Origin: Mycobacterium sp. DL99
GTDB taxonomy: Bacteria > Actinomycetota > Actinomycetes > Mycobacteriales > Mycobacteriaceae
DNA: 64,000 nt
Assembly: GCF_004762045.1 (NCBI RefSeq)
Contig: NZ_SJOM01000007.1
Location: 62,001-126,000 of the forward strand
Reading direction: 5' to 3'
In this document: piece after piece, positions 46,718 through 55,642 of the stretch
Numbering within the stretch: the first letter of the stretch is position 1
Layout of the letters: each line of letters starts with the position of its first letter
Made by a program: the position numbers and the translations under genes
Notes under the pieces: generated by a model
Database searches by the model: none
The model's input: the letters and a program-made list of their open reading frames with translations, nothing else
Told to the model about the DNA's origin: nothing

Positions 46718-48241
46718 CTAGCTGCGGGAGAACATGGCCAGCATGCGGCGGGTTACCGCGAAGCCACCGAAGACGTTGATGCTGGCGAGCAGAATCGCGA
46801 CGCCGGCCAGGGCGGTGATCGGGGTGTTGTGATGCCCGATCTGCAGCAGGGCACCCACCACGATGATTCCGGAGATCGCGTTGGTCACCGACATCAGCGG
46901 GGTGTGCAGCGCGTGGTGCACGTTGCCGATGACGTAGTAGCCGATCACGATCGCCAGCGCGAACACCGTCAGGTGGACCTGAAGCGCTGCCGGCGAGGCC
47001 GCGATCAGGGCGAACACGGCGGCCGCCGCGACGAAGGTGACGCCGAGCCTGCGCCCGGTCGACATCGGCCGCTTCTCCGGCTTGACCACCGGAGCGGCGG
47101 CGGGTTGCGCGGCCGGCGCGGCGGAGACCTGCACCGGCGGCGGGGGCCAGGTGGTCTCGCCGTCGCGCACCACGGTCATCGAGCGCTGCACCACGTCGTC
47201 CCAGTCGAGGACGACCTTGCCGTCCTTCTCCGGGGTCAGCAGCTTGAGCAGGTTGACCAGGTTGGTGCCGTACAGCTGGGAGGCCTGGGCGGGCAGGCGG
47301 CCGGCCAGATCGGTGTAGCCGATGATCGTCACTCCGTTGTCGGTGACGATCGCCTGGTCCTTGACGGTGCCCTCGACGTTGCCGCCGTTGGCCGCGGCCA
47401 TGTCGACGATGACGCTGCCCGACTTCATCGAGGCGACCATCTCGGCGGTGATGATGCGCGGCGCGGGCCTACCCGGGATCAGCGCGGTCGTGACGATGAT
47501 GTCGACGTCCTTGCACTGCTCGGCGTACAGCTGCGCCTCGCGGGCCTTGTAGTCGTCGTCCATCTCTTTGGCGTAGCCGGTGGCGGAGACTTCGGCCTGC
47601 TCGTTCGCGACGGACAGGTACTCGCCGCCCAGCGAGGCGACCTGATCGGCGACCTCGGGGCGCGGGTCGGTGGCCCGCACGATGGCGCCCAGGCTGCCTG
47701 CGGCACCGATCGCGGCCAGGCCGGCGACACCGGCACCCACCACGAGCACCTTGGCCGGGGGCACCTTGCCCGCCGCGGTCACCTGGCCGGTGAAGAACCG
47801 GCCGAAGCTATGGGCGGCCTCGACCACGGCGCGGTAGCCGGCGATGTTGGCCATCGAGGACAGCACGTCCAGGGACTGGGCCCGCGAGATACGCGGCACC
47901 GCGTCCATGGCCAGCACCGTGATGGGCCGAGTGGACAGCTTCTCGACGAGCTCGGGCTTGAGCCCGGGTGAGATCAAGCTCACCAGCGTCGCTCCATCGC
48001 GCAGCTTGCCGATCTCGGCATCATCGGGCGCGTTGACCTTGAGCACCACATCGGCGTCCCACGGCGTGCCGATCTCGGCACCGGCCTCTACGTAGGCGGC
48101 GTCGGAGAAGCTCGAGGCAGCACCGGCGTCGCTTTCTACGACTACCTCGTACCCGAGCTTGATAATCTGTCCGACAGTCTGCGGCGTGGCGGCGACGCGC
48201 GTTTCCCCTGGTAGGGACTCGCGCGGGATCCCGATGAGCAT
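46718..48241 (-). CDS. pntA: NAD(P) transhydrogenase subunit alpha, single-chain form
   Basis: 507 residues. NAD(H)-binding domain I covers residues 1-375 ([60 protein letters not shown]). A Pro/Ala linker (about 385-410) leads to four transmembrane helices (about 415-505). M. tuberculosis splits this into PntAa (366) and PntAb (110); here both parts are one chain as in E. coli (510). Ribosome site GGAGCGGAG. pntA and pntB form one leftward unit, downstream of the CorA gene. Confidence 0.93.
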   Translation of the reverse strand: MLIGIPRESLPGETRVAATPQTVGQIIKLGYEVVVESDAGAASSFSDAAYVEAGAEIGTPWDADVVLKVNAPDDAEIGKLRDGATLVSLISPGLKPELVEKLSTRPITVLAMDAVPRISRAQSLDVLSSMANIAGYRAVVEAAHSFGRFFTGQVTAAGKVPPAKVLVVGAGVAGLAAIGAAGSLGAIVRATDPRPEVADQVASLGGEYLSVANEQAEVSATGYAKEMDDDYKAREAQLYAEQCKDVDIIVTTALIPGRPAPRIITAEMVASMKSGSVIVDMAAANGGNVEGTVKDQAIVTDNGVTIIGYTDLAGRLPAQASQLYGTNLVNLLKLLTPEKDGKVVLDWDDVVQRSMTVVRDGETTWPPPPVQVSAAPAAQPAAAPVVKPEKRPMSTGRRLGVTFVAAAAVFALIAASPAALQVHLTVFALAIVIGYYVIGNVHHALHTPLMSVTNAISGIIVVGALLQIGHHNTPITALAGVAILLASINVFGGFAVTRRMLAMFSRS

Positions 48242-48318
48242 CGACTCCGCTCCGTTTCTTTCTGGTAGGCCTCTTCGTTCAGCCTGGAAGAGTGTCGCAT
48301 TTGTGTTCAGATAACGCC

Positions 48319-48338
48319 CATGCCCCTTTTGGGGGATG
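48319..48338 (-). terminator. Weak hairpin after the CorA gene
   Basis: CATGCCCC-TTTT-GGGGGATG: seven paired bases with one internal mismatch and a 4-base loop, in the 118-bp gap between the CorA stop and the pntA start. It could partly separate the two genes; strength is modest. Confidence 0.3.
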
Positions 48339-48359
48339 TGATCAAAGGCCCAGCTCGGG

Positions 48360-49376
48360 TTACAGCCAGTCCCGGCGTTTGAACATCACATACAACAGGA
48401 TGACCAACGCAACAATCAAAATGCTGCTGGCGATGAAGCCGACGACGGTGTTGATTCCCGGGTATATGACGTTCTGACCGTAGAACCCCGTGATGGCCGT
48501 CGGTACCGCGATGATGGCGGCCCAGCCGCTGAGTTTCTTCATCACCGTGTTGAGCCGCGCGTCCTGCAGGGACAGGTTGGTCTCGAACACCGTGGTGACC
48601 ATGTCGCGCAGGGATTCGGTCCACTCCGAAGCCCGGAGCACATGGTCGTAGAGGTCGGCGTAGAGCGGGTCGAGGTCGGGCGAGGTGGACGAGTCGAGCC
48701 TGCGGTGCTGGATCGTGCTGACCACCTCGCGCATGGGCAGCACCACCCGGCGTAGTTCGACGAGATCCTTGCGCAGCTGGAACGTGCGCCGTTGCAGGCC
48801 GCGACGCGGACCGCCGTCGGCGAACAACTCGTCCTCAAGCCCTTCGATGGCATCGTCGAGCGCCTCGACGGCCTCGAAGTGCCCGTCGACCACGACGTCG
48901 AGCAGCGCGTGGACCAGCGACCCGACGCCGTACCGCTGGCCGCCGAGGTCGTCGAAGCGCCGCGACACCTTGCTGATGTCGAACTCGGTGGTCTCACCGT
49001 TGAAGCTGGGCAGCCGGACGGTGATCAGGCCGCGCGGCAGGACGAATGCCGAGATGCGATGTTTGACCAACAGCGATGTGTCGGGCGCCGCGTCCGCCTC
49101 CGGCTCCCGGGTGTCGACCGCGTACACCGTGAAAAACGTATGGGTCTGGTACACAGACGTTTTCGTGCGTTCCTTGGGTGCGACGGCGTCTTCGACCGCC
49201 CACATGTTGAGCCCGAGCTCGGTGGCGAGTTCACGAAGTGCCTCGTGATCGGGGTCGTAGATGTCGGCCCACAGCAGGGTGTCCTCGTCGGTCAGGCACT
49301 CCGAGATGTCCGTGAACTTGAAGCCGCCGTCGACCGGCTGTCCGGCGCGCCAGACTCGCCCATGCACCTGCCTCAC
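48360..49376 (-). CDS. CorA-family divalent cation channel with YGQN filter
   Basis: 338 residues. A long soluble alpha/beta N-terminal domain and a long coiled helix (residues about 190-280) lead to two C-terminal transmembrane helices (about 283-298 and 310-330), the CorA layout. The selectivity loop is Y299-G-Q-N302 in [13 protein letters not shown] rather than the classical GMN. This variant is known among actinobacterial CorA-like proteins but may alter ion choice. The ATG overlaps the stop of the upstream TetR gene (ATGA), so regulator and channel are co-translated. Confidence 0.88.
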   Translation of the reverse strand: MRQVHGRVWRAGQPVDGGFKFTDISECLTDEDTLLWADIYDPDHEALRELATELGLNMWAVEDAVAPKERTKTSVYQTHTFFTVYAVDTREPEADAAPDTSLLVKHRISAFVLPRGLITVRLPSFNGETTEFDISKVSRRFDDLGGQRYGVGSLVHALLDVVVDGHFEAVEALDDAIEGLEDELFADGGPRRGLQRRTFQLRKDLVELRRVVLPMREVVSTIQHRRLDSSTSPDLDPLYADLYDHVLRASEWTESLRDMVTTVFETNLSLQDARLNTVMKKLSGWAAIIAVPTAITGFYGQNVIYPGINTVVGFIASSILIVALVILLYVMFKRRDWL

Positions 49377-50035
49377 GACGCGGTCACCATCGGCAGCAGG
49401 TAGGTGCGCACGTAGTCGCGGGTGTCTTCCAGGTTGGTCAGTTTGATGCCGGTGTGCGGAGTGACGATGAACGACAACGTAAGTCGGGTGTGCAACTCGG
49501 CGACGGTACGGATGTGGCGTTCCTGTGCCGGGTTGGTTTCGGACGTCCCGTACAGGTCGGTGCGCAACTGTGCGGCCGAGTGCTCGGTCGCGAAATCGAT
49601 GATGGCCCCGGCATCAAGGGTGAGGCTGGGCAGGATCGTCTCGGGTTCGGTGCGCAGGAGCTTCTTGAGCAGGGCGTGGTCCCGCAGGAAGGTCACGGTG
49701 AAGACGGTGCCATAGACGAGCCGGTCTTCCAGGGTTTCGGCGTGGGCCCGGGCCTGTGCGCTGCCCTCAAGGTAGCGCCGCGCCTCGGACAGCACGAGGG
49801 CATCGATGAGGGCGTCTTTGGTGGGAAACCGCCGGTAGAGCGTGGCGCGGCCGACACCGCTGCGGCGGGCCACATCCTCCATCGTCGTACGCCGGATTCC
49901 GACGAGTTCGGCTTGTTGGAGCGTTGCGGACAAGATCCGGGTACTGATCGGGTCGGGCTCGCGCACGCGGGCCAGCGCCGCAGGATCCGGTTCGGCGAGG
50001 CGCCGCACGAAGTCCGCCGTTCGCGTGGAAGTCAC
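49373..50035 (-). CDS. TetR-family regulator upstream of the CorA channel
   Basis: 220 residues from the GTG preceded by a perfect AAGGAGGG site; the longer frame adds 18 residues without support. Helix-turn-helix: RILSATLQQAELVGIRRTTM, EDVARRSGVGRATLYRRFP. The place next to the pnt genes matches Rv0158. It diverges from a cytochrome P450 gene across a region with a symmetric four-half-site operator (50083-50125) overlapping its own -10 hexamer (TACTGT, 50095-50100 on the minus strand), so it is probably autoregulated and may control the P450 too. Confidence 0.88.
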   Translation of the reverse strand: MTSTRTADFVRRLAEPDPAALARVREPDPISTRILSATLQQAELVGIRRTTMEDVARRSGVGRATLYRRFPTKDALIDALVLSEARRYLEGSAQARAHAETLEDRLVYGTVFTVTFLRDHALLKKLLRTEPETILPSLTLDAGAIIDFATEHSAAQLRTDLYGTSETNPAQERHIRTVAELHTRLTLSFIVTPHTGIKLTNLEDTRDYVRTYLLPMVTAS

Positions 50036-50082
50036 GAAATCCCTCCTTGCCCGTGCGCCCCGACGGCCGTAGCCTAACCATC

Positions 50083-50125
50083 GAGACAAGCGAGACAGTA
50101 AACGTATCTATGTCTCACACGTCTC
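50083..50125. promoter_or_regulatory. Symmetric TetR-type operator between the TetR and P450 genes
   Basis: GAGACA at 50083-50088 and 50092-50097 on one side; TGTCTC at 50111-50116 and CGTCTC at 50120-50125 on the other. Both pairs are centred on the same point, about 50104. The region also holds the likely -10 of the TetR gene. Confidence 0.7.
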
Positions 50126-50158
50126 ACCATAGTTGTCCGAGTCGACGAGAGGGCGTTC

Positions 50159-51472
50159 ATGAGCATCGGATTGTGGACCCGTTGGCTGGCGCTGCACGCC
50201 GTGCCGAAGACGTTCATGTCGTTTCAGGCCCGGGTGGGCAATCCGATGGGCGCGCTCATCTCCAGCCACGGCAAGGGCATCGACTCCTATCCGCTGATGG
50301 AAGAGATCAGGCGCCGCGGCCCGCTGGTGAAGACGCCATTTGTCTGGGTCACCGTTGATCACGCCGTCAGCCGGGAGATCCTGCGGGACAAGCGGTTCGG
50401 TGTCACCCCGCCCACCGGGATGGGGATGCCGAAACCGGTCCAGCAGCTTTTGGACCGGACCGATCCGAAGGTGGCCAATCCTGTCGAGCCGCCGGCGATG
50501 GTCATCGTCGACCCGCCGGACCACACCCGGTACCGGCAGTTGGTGGCTCAGAGCTTCACGCCACGCGCGATCGACAAGCTCGACGACCGCGTGGCCGAGG
50601 TGACCACGGAACTCGTCGACCGGCTGGCCGGCACGCCCCGGCCCGATCTGATCGCCGATTTCGCTGCCGCACTTCCGGTCGCCATGATCGCCGAGATCCT
50701 CGGCCTGTCCGGCGAAAACCATGAGCAACTGCTTGAGTGGGGCCACCAGGGGTCGCCACTGCTCGACGTGGGCATCCCCTGGCGGACCTACCGGCGCGGC
50801 CTCGACGGGCTGCGCGGTCTCGACAGTTTCCTCTCCTGCCATTTCGACCGGGTACGGGCCGGAACGGCAGAGGACAACCCGTTCACCAAGATGGCCGCCG
50901 ACCACACGCTGACCGACCACGAACTCGCCGCCAACGCTGCGCTTCTCGTCGGGGCCGGTTTCGAAACCACCGTCAACCTCATCGGCAACGGAATAGTGCT
51001 CTTGCAGCGGAACCCCGACCAACTCGCCCTGCTGCGCGACAATCCGGACCTGTGGCCCACCGCGGTGGAGGAGATTCTGCGCATCGAAAGCCCGGTTCAG
51101 ATGACCGCGCGTACCGCGCGGTGCGACGTCGAGATCGCCGGCCAGCGGCTGCGGGCCGGAACGATGGTTGTGGTGCTGTTGGGTGGCGCCAACCGCGATC
51201 CGCGAGTGTTCAGTGAGCCGGCACGCTTCGACATCACCCGCCCCAACGCCCGCGAACACCTGGCCTTCGCCTCGGGTATCCACGCCTGCCTCGGCGCGGC
51301 GTTGGCCCGCATCGAGGGGGCCACCGCACTGCGGGCGCTGTTCGAGGCGTATCCCGACCTGCGGCTGACCGAGACTCCCCGCCTGCGTGGGCTTGTCAAT
51401 CTGCATGGCTATGTGACGCTGCCGGCCATGCTGGGGACCCGGCGGACTGAGGCGGCCGGTCTGGTCTGCTGA
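50159..51472 (+). CDS. Cytochrome P450, CYP140-like
   Basis: 437 residues, soluble class I P450. I-helix AGFETTVNLIGNGI (266-279), ExxR at E305-R308 (EEILR) and the heme ligand C377 in FASGIHACLGAALARIEG. Short blocks such as LDVGIPWRTYRRG and NRDPRVFSEPARFDI closely resemble CYP140A1 (Rv1880c). Oxidises a hydrophobic substrate, identity unknown; needs separate ferredoxin and reductase, none of which is adjacent. Ribosome site GAGAGGG. Probably repressed by the divergent TetR. Confidence 0.9.
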   Translation: MSIGLWTRWLALHAVPKTFMSFQARVGNPMGALISSHGKGIDSYPLMEEIRRRGPLVKTPFVWVTVDHAVSREILRDKRFGVTPPTGMGMPKPVQQLLDRTDPKVANPVEPPAMVIVDPPDHTRYRQLVAQSFTPRAIDKLDDRVAEVTTELVDRLAGTPRPDLIADFAAALPVAMIAEILGLSGENHEQLLEWGHQGSPLLDVGIPWRTYRRGLDGLRGLDSFLSCHFDRVRAGTAEDNPFTKMAADHTLTDHELAANAALLVGAGFETTVNLIGNGIVLLQRNPDQLALLRDNPDLWPTAVEEILRIESPVQMTARTARCDVEIAGQRLRAGTMVVVLLGGANRDPRVFSEPARFDITRPNAREHLAFASGIHACLGAALARIEGATALRALFEAYPDLRLTETPRLRGLVNLHGYVTLPAMLGTRRTEAAGLVC

Positions 51473-51527
51473 GCTCGGTACTCTCGGTGGGGACCTGCCA
51501 GACCTTGAACGCGAGGCCCACACTCCC

Positions 51528-52142
51528 ATGACGGATTCCCCACTCGACGGACTGATGGCGCGCGTCGGCGGTGTCAGCGGCATGGTCTATTCGGCGCTGC
51601 CGGTGACGGTGTACGCGACGGTCTCGGCGTTGTCGGGGCGCGTCCCGGCGATCATCGCCGCTCTGGTGACGGCGGCCGTCGTGTTCGGCTGGCAACTGTT
51701 GCGCCGCGAATCCGTCAGGCCCGCGCTGTGGGGATTCGTCGGTGTTGCGGGTTGCGGGCTGCTGGCCCTGGTGACCGGCCAGGCCAAAGACTTCTACCTG
51801 CCCGGTATCTGGATGTCCTTGGCCTCGGCCATTGTGATGACCGCCTCGATCCTTGTCAGGCGCCCGCTCGTCGGGGTGATCTGGGCCTGGGCCACCGGCC
51901 GCGACGGCACCTGGCGCCAGGTCCCCGGGGTGCGGCTCGTCTTCAACATCGTCACCGCGGTCCTGGCGGCGGTGTCCTGGTCGCGGTTCCTGGTGCAGAA
52001 CTACCTCTACGACACCGGTCAGGACGGACTGCTCGCGGTGGCACGCCTGGCGATGGGCTGGCCGTTGTTCGTCGTCACCACCACACTGGTTCTGCTCAGC
52101 GCCCGCTACGCGATCCGGGCGCTGTCACGCTCGGCGACCTGA
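51528..52142 (+). CDS. DUF3159 membrane protein
   Basis: 204 residues, about six hydrophobic segments. The actinobacterial DUF3159 family is recognised from GVSGMVYSALPVTVYATVSA, TGQAKDFYLPGIWMSLAS, RRPLVGVIWAW and VPGVRLVFNIVTAVLA. Function unknown. It follows the P450 gene by 55 bp and may be co-transcribed. It converges on the oleate hydratase gene with 13 bp between stops. Confidence 0.8.
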   Translation: MTDSPLDGLMARVGGVSGMVYSALPVTVYATVSALSGRVPAIIAALVTAAVVFGWQLLRRESVRPALWGFVGVAGCGLLALVTGQAKDFYLPGIWMSLASAIVMTASILVRRPLVGVIWAWATGRDGTWRQVPGVRLVFNIVTAVLAAVSWSRFLVQNYLYDTGQDGLLAVARLAMGWPLFVVTTTLVLLSARYAIRALSRSAT

Positions 52143-52155
52143 CCGGTGTCCATCG

Positions 52156-53925
52156 TCAGCCGTTGCCCGGAATCAACCCGTATTCGGCCAGGAGCTCACC
52201 CACCTCGTTGTCGGTGACCTTGCCGATCACCCGTTTGCGAATGATCTCTGGGATGGGCAGATCCACTTCCTTGCCGTCGCGCAGATGCACCGTTCCGGAG
52301 ATCAGCTTGCGGACGTCGTAGGTGGAGTTGAACACCTCCGGTACCCCGCGCTCGACACCCAGCAGCTGGTAGGCGGCCTCCATGCCGGTGCGCACCGAGT
52401 ACTCGGTGGTGAAGATGCAGTCCCGAGTGGTCTCGGCGAACTGGCCGATGAAGGCGAAGTTCACCGCGCCTTGCGGGACGACAGCCGGGCGGTCGCCGGC
52501 CTGGCGTGGCATGAAGAACGCCGTCACGTAGGGCATCATCGACGGCACCGTCTTGGCGCCGGTGGCGGCCAGTTCGGGAATGTCGGCTTCCGGCACACCG
52601 AGGTGGTACAGCCATTCCTGGGTGATCTCCTCGCCGGTGCACTCACTCATCGGCTTCTTGACGTAGTCGCCCGGGGTGTCGACGAACAGTGCGTAGACCC
52701 ACGCCACGATCTGGTCTTTGGGCTGTTGCTTGAAGTGTGGCTGGCGGTTGACCGTCCAGCTCATCAGCCACTTGGAGTCGCGGGCGGTGACGATGCCACC
52801 GGTAACCACCTTGCCGGCGAACGGGTCTCGCTTGCAGATCTTCTGGATGTACTCGGGGATGCGAGGGTCGAGCGTGGTGACGGTGGCCGATTCCCACTTG
52901 GTTTCCGGGATGTGGCTGCCGAACACGTCGGGACGTCCGAACGACGGGTCCTTGGCGGCGATGCGGCGCCACAGGTCCCAGGCCGGAGCGGGCCCGGTGT
53001 TGAGCTTGGCCGGGGTGTGGTGATCACCGTTGTCGGAGTTCTCGGTCAGCGAGCCGATGGTGGTCAGCACCAGGTCGTCCGGGCCGAGGTCGACCCCGCC
53101 CGGCTGACCGTCCTTGATCCAGTGAATCCTGGTGGCCTGCTTGCGATCCGGGGTGATGTCGAAGTCGATGTCGGTGACCTCGGTATCGAAGTGGAAGGTC
53201 ACCCCCTGATCCAGGAGCCACTTGTGCATCGGCAGCACGAGCGACTCGTACTGGTTGTACTTGGTGAACTTCAGCGCCGACAGGTCGGGCAGACCCTTGA
53301 TGTGGTGGATGAACCGGTGGATGTAGAGCTTCATCTCCAGCGCGCTGTGCCACTCCTCGAACGCGAACATCGTGCGCCAGTACAGCCAGAAGTTGCTCTC
53401 CAGGAAGTCTTTACCGAAGACCTCGTTGATGCGCTTGTTATCCATCTCTTCGCGCGTCGCGAGGAACACCTTGACGATGTCCTTCTGCGCCTTGGCGTTG
53501 AGGGCGAATTTGTTGTCGGTGTGGGCGTCCTGGCCGCGGTTCTCGGTGGCCCGGCACAGGCTGGAATTGGGATCGTCCTTGTTGAGCCAGTAGAACTCGT
53601 CGAGCACGCTGGCTCCGTCGATCTCGAGCGAGGGGATGGTCCGGAACAGGTCCCACAGACATTCCATGTGGTCTTCCATCTCGCGGCCACCGCGGATCAC
53701 GAAGCCCTTCTCGGGTTCCTTGATCCCGTCGAGGGCGCCGCCGGGCAGCGCCAATCGCTCCAGGACGGTGATCTTGTTGCCCGGGAGCTGACCGTCACGG
53801 ATCATGAACACCGCCGACGACATCGACGCCAGGCCGGCTCCGACGAACCAGGCCGTCTTGTCTTCTACGCCCTCGGGTTTGCGGGGACGTGCAAATGCTT
53901 CGTAATTGCCACTGCTGTAATACAT
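52156..53925 (-). CDS. ohyA: Oleate hydratase (MCRA family)
   Basis: About 589 residues. FAD-binding enzyme adding water to the C9 double bond of oleate, giving 10-hydroxystearate. N-terminal FAD motif AWFVGAGLASMSSAVFMIRD, then GGALDGIKEPEKGFVIRGG and REMEDHMECLWDLF, typical of the family. The ATG of MYYSSGNYEAFARP is given; a GTG three codons upstream is also possible, with AGGAG spaced 12 or 3 bases away respectively. Last gene of TetR-hydroxyacyl-CoA dehydrogenase-hydratase. The enzyme may detoxify or store unsaturated fatty acids. Confidence 0.93.
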   Translation of the reverse strand: MYYSSGNYEAFARPRKPEGVEDKTAWFVGAGLASMSSAVFMIRDGQLPGNKITVLERLALPGGALDGIKEPEKGFVIRGGREMEDHMECLWDLFRTIPSLEIDGASVLDEFYWLNKDDPNSSLCRATENRGQDAHTDNKFALNAKAQKDIVKVFLATREEMDNKRINEVFGKDFLESNFWLYWRTMFAFEEWHSALEMKLYIHRFIHHIKGLPDLSALKFTKYNQYESLVLPMHKWLLDQGVTFHFDTEVTDIDFDITPDRKQATRIHWIKDGQPGGVDLGPDDLVLTTIGSLTENSDNGDHHTPAKLNTGPAPAWDLWRRIAAKDPSFGRPDVFGSHIPETKWESATVTTLDPRIPEYIQKICKRDPFAGKVVTGGIVTARDSKWLMSWTVNRQPHFKQQPKDQIVAWVYALFVDTPGDYVKKPMSECTGEEITQEWLYHLGVPEADIPELAATGAKTVPSMMPYVTAFFMPRQAGDRPAVVPQGAVNFAFIGQFAETTRDCIFTTEYSVRTGMEAAYQLLGVERGVPEVFNSTYDVRKLISGTVHLRDGKEVDLPIPEIIRKRVIGKVTDNEVGELLAEYGLIPGNG

Positions 53926-53941
53926 CTCGCCCACTTTCTCC

Positions 53942-54799
53942 TCAGTTGTACTTATAGAAGCCCTCGCCGGTGGCGAGACCCAACTTGCCTTTGTCGATGT
54001 AGTTCTCTTTGAGCCAGGCCGCGAGCTTCTGCGCTTCGGCGTCCCCGTTGACCATGATGTTGTAGGGCGTGGTCAGGCCGATGATGTCGTAGATCTGGAA
54101 CGGGCCGACGGGTGCGCCGGTGGCGATCCGCCAGGTGTCGTCGACGGCGCTGGGGTCGGCGTAGCCGCCGGCGGCCAGTTCGGCGGCCGCGTTGAGGAAC
54201 GGCACCAGGAGGGAGTTGAGGACGTAGCCGGCCTTCTCCTTGTGCAGTTCGATGGGCACCATGCCGATGGCCTTGGCGAACTCGACGACCTCGGCGAAAA
54301 CAGCCGGGTCGGTGTCGGTGGTCCCCATGATCTCGGCGGTGTTGAATTGCCACACACGGTTTGCGAAGTGCAGCGCCAGAAACTTGTCGGGCCTCCCGGT
54401 GGAATCCTTGAGGTCACTGGGCAGCAGCGTCGAGGAATTGGTGGCGAAGATCGTCTTGGCCGGCGCGAGCTCACCGAGCTTCTGGTAGGTCTCCCGCTTG
54501 AGATCGAGGATCTCGGGGATCGCCTCGATGACCAGATCGGCGTCAGCCACGGCGGCGGCCAGATCGGAGGTCAGTGTGAGCCGGTTCAACGCATCCTGGG
54601 CCTTGCCGTCACGGGCATCGGGTACCTCGTTGGCGTAGGTTTCGGCCAGCTTCTCGAAGCGGTCCTTGGCCGCTTCCAGAACCTTGTCGTTGATGTCGTA
54701 GGCCGTGAGGGTGAAGCCCTTGAACGCAGACTGGAACGCGATCTGGGAACCGAGCACTCCGGTCCCGAGAACGGTCACCGTCTTGATCGAGTTGGTCAC
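53942..54799 (-). CDS. 3-Hydroxyacyl-CoA dehydrogenase
   Basis: 285 residues from the GTG preceded by GAGGAGAAG. NAD-binding motif VTVLGTGVLGSQIAFQSAFK, catalytic region ATNSSTLLPSDL and ALHFANRVWQFNTAEIM, and the helical C-terminal domain (KEKAGYVLNSLLVPFLNAA). Oxidises 3-hydroxyacyl-CoA to 3-ketoacyl-CoA. The start overlaps the TetR stop (GTGA) and the oleate hydratase follows within 16 bp, so hydration and oxidation of fatty acids appear to be co-regulated. Confidence 0.92.
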   Translation of the reverse strand: MTNSIKTVTVLGTGVLGSQIAFQSAFKGFTLTAYDINDKVLEAAKDRFEKLAETYANEVPDARDGKAQDALNRLTLTSDLAAAVADADLVIEAIPEILDLKRETYQKLGELAPAKTIFATNSSTLLPSDLKDSTGRPDKFLALHFANRVWQFNTAEIMGTTDTDPAVFAEVVEFAKAIGMVPIELHKEKAGYVLNSLLVPFLNAAAELAAGGYADPSAVDDTWRIATGAPVGPFQIYDIIGLTTPYNIMVNGDAEAQKLAAWLKENYIDKGKLGLATGEGFYKYN

Positions 54800-55440
54800 G
54801 ATGTCTCTTCTCCTCGTGGTGTTGTTGATGCCAGGAACCCCAGCACGATCTGGTTGATCTGCTGGAGCAGTTCGTGAGCACCGTCGGCGCCCCACTTCAC
54901 GCCGGTCGAGGGCTGGACCACCAACAGATGCAGGGCCGCGAAGACGCTTCTGGCGGCGCGGTCGGCGTTGGCCCGCAACTCGGTGTCGGTGGCCGGATCG
55001 GCTGGGCGGCAGTGCGTCAGGCGGGCGGCGATCGCGTCTTCGAGCCTTTTGACGTGCGCGAGGCCTTCGGCGCGGAAACGCTCGGTGGGGGCGCCGAACA
55101 GCAATTCGCGTTGATATGCCGTCGCGTTGTCTGGCTGGCGTGCGGCCTCGGTGATGACGGGTGCGACCATCGCGAACACGGCAGCGCTCGGATCGTCGAT
55201 GTCGGCCGCGTTGCGCATACCTGTCTCAATCGCCTGCCGGAACTGGTCGTTGTAGACCATCAGTAGGAGTTCGGCTTTCGATGACGCGTACCTGAACAAG
55301 GTGCCCGCGGCGACGTCGGCGGCGTCGGCGATCTGGGCCACGGTGACGGCCTCGAACCCGTGCGCCTCGAACAGTGTGCTCGCCGCGGCGAAGATCCGCT
55401 GCTGCTTGTCGTGCATGTTGCGCGTCCGACGGCCGGTCAT
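54796..55440 (-). CDS. TetR-family regulator of the oleate hydratase operon
   Basis: 214 residues from the ATG of MTGRRTRNMHDKQQRIFAAA, which follows GAGGTG. Helix-turn-helix VAQIADAADVAAGTLFRYAS. First gene of the operon, its stop overlapping the next start. Two adjacent dyads of TTAATGAG/CTCATTAA type lie 11-44 bp upstream of its start, a typical autoregulation arrangement. A fatty acid or acyl-CoA ligand is a reasonable guess from the operon content. Confidence 0.9.
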   Translation of the reverse strand: MTGRRTRNMHDKQQRIFAAASTLFEAHGFEAVTVAQIADAADVAAGTLFRYASSKAELLLMVYNDQFRQAIETGMRNAADIDDPSAAVFAMVAPVITEAARQPDNATAYQRELLFGAPTERFRAEGLAHVKRLEDAIAARLTHCRPADPATDTELRANADRAARSVFAALHLLVVQPSTGVKWGADGAHELLQQINQIVLGFLASTTPRGEETS

Positions 55441-55450
55441 GATCACCTCG

Positions 55451-55484
55451 TTAATGAGTGCGCTCATTAATGAACGTACTCATT
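55451..55484. promoter_or_regulatory. Tandem overlapping operators of the oleate hydratase TetR
   Basis: Perfect dyad TTAATGAG-TGCG-CTCATTAA (55451-55470) followed by an overlapping second dyad AATGA-N6-TCATT (55469-55484). The sites share the TCATTAATGA junction. They sit directly upstream of the TetR start and would cover its promoter. Confidence 0.75.
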
Positions 55485-55539
55485 TACTGCGCGCCGTGTC
55501 AACCCGGGGCGGCAAATAAACTCACCTCGATTTCAGACC

Positions 55540-55568
55540 TTCACCACAGACGCGCCCGCCGGTAGCAA
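55540..55568 (+). promoter_or_regulatory. Candidate promoter of the sulfonate-type ABC operon
   Basis: TTCACC (55540-55545), a 17-base spacer and TAGCAA (55563-55568). The end of the -10 is 7 bases before the GTG at 55576, so transcription would start at that codon and the leader reading frame would be leaderless. Confidence 0.45.
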
Positions 55569-55575
55569 TACCCGG

Positions 55576-55611
55576 GTGAACGGAACACTGCCCGGTTGCT
55601 GTTGTCGCTGA
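55576..55611 (+). CDS. Poly-cysteine leader peptide (MNGTLPGCCCR)
   Basis: Eleven codons plus stop, GTG start: GTG AAC GGA ACA CTG then CCC GGT TGC TGT TGT CGC TGA. Three successive Cys codons stand near the end, 46 bases before the permease start. Short, often leaderless reading frames with Cys runs upstream of sulfur genes are known in M. smegmatis, where ribosome stalling at low cysteine raises expression of the following genes. The Cys codons form the 5' arm of a hairpin with 55631-55642. The downstream operon is a sulfonate/taurine-type importer, which fits. Expression of the peptide is inferred. Confidence 0.7.
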   Translation: MNGTLPGCCCR

Positions 55612-55642
55612 AGCCAATCGCCACCCCTGCCTTCAGCAACAG
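55599..55642 (+). promoter_or_regulatory. Attenuator-like hairpin overlapping the Cys codons
   Basis: CTGTTG (55599-55604) plus GCTGAAG (55607-55613) pairs with CTTCAGC (55631-55637) plus AACAG (55638-55642), leaving a 2-base bulge and a 17-base loop. A ribosome paused on the Cys codons would open the stem. The 3' arm ends 14 bases before the permease start. Confidence 0.55.
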
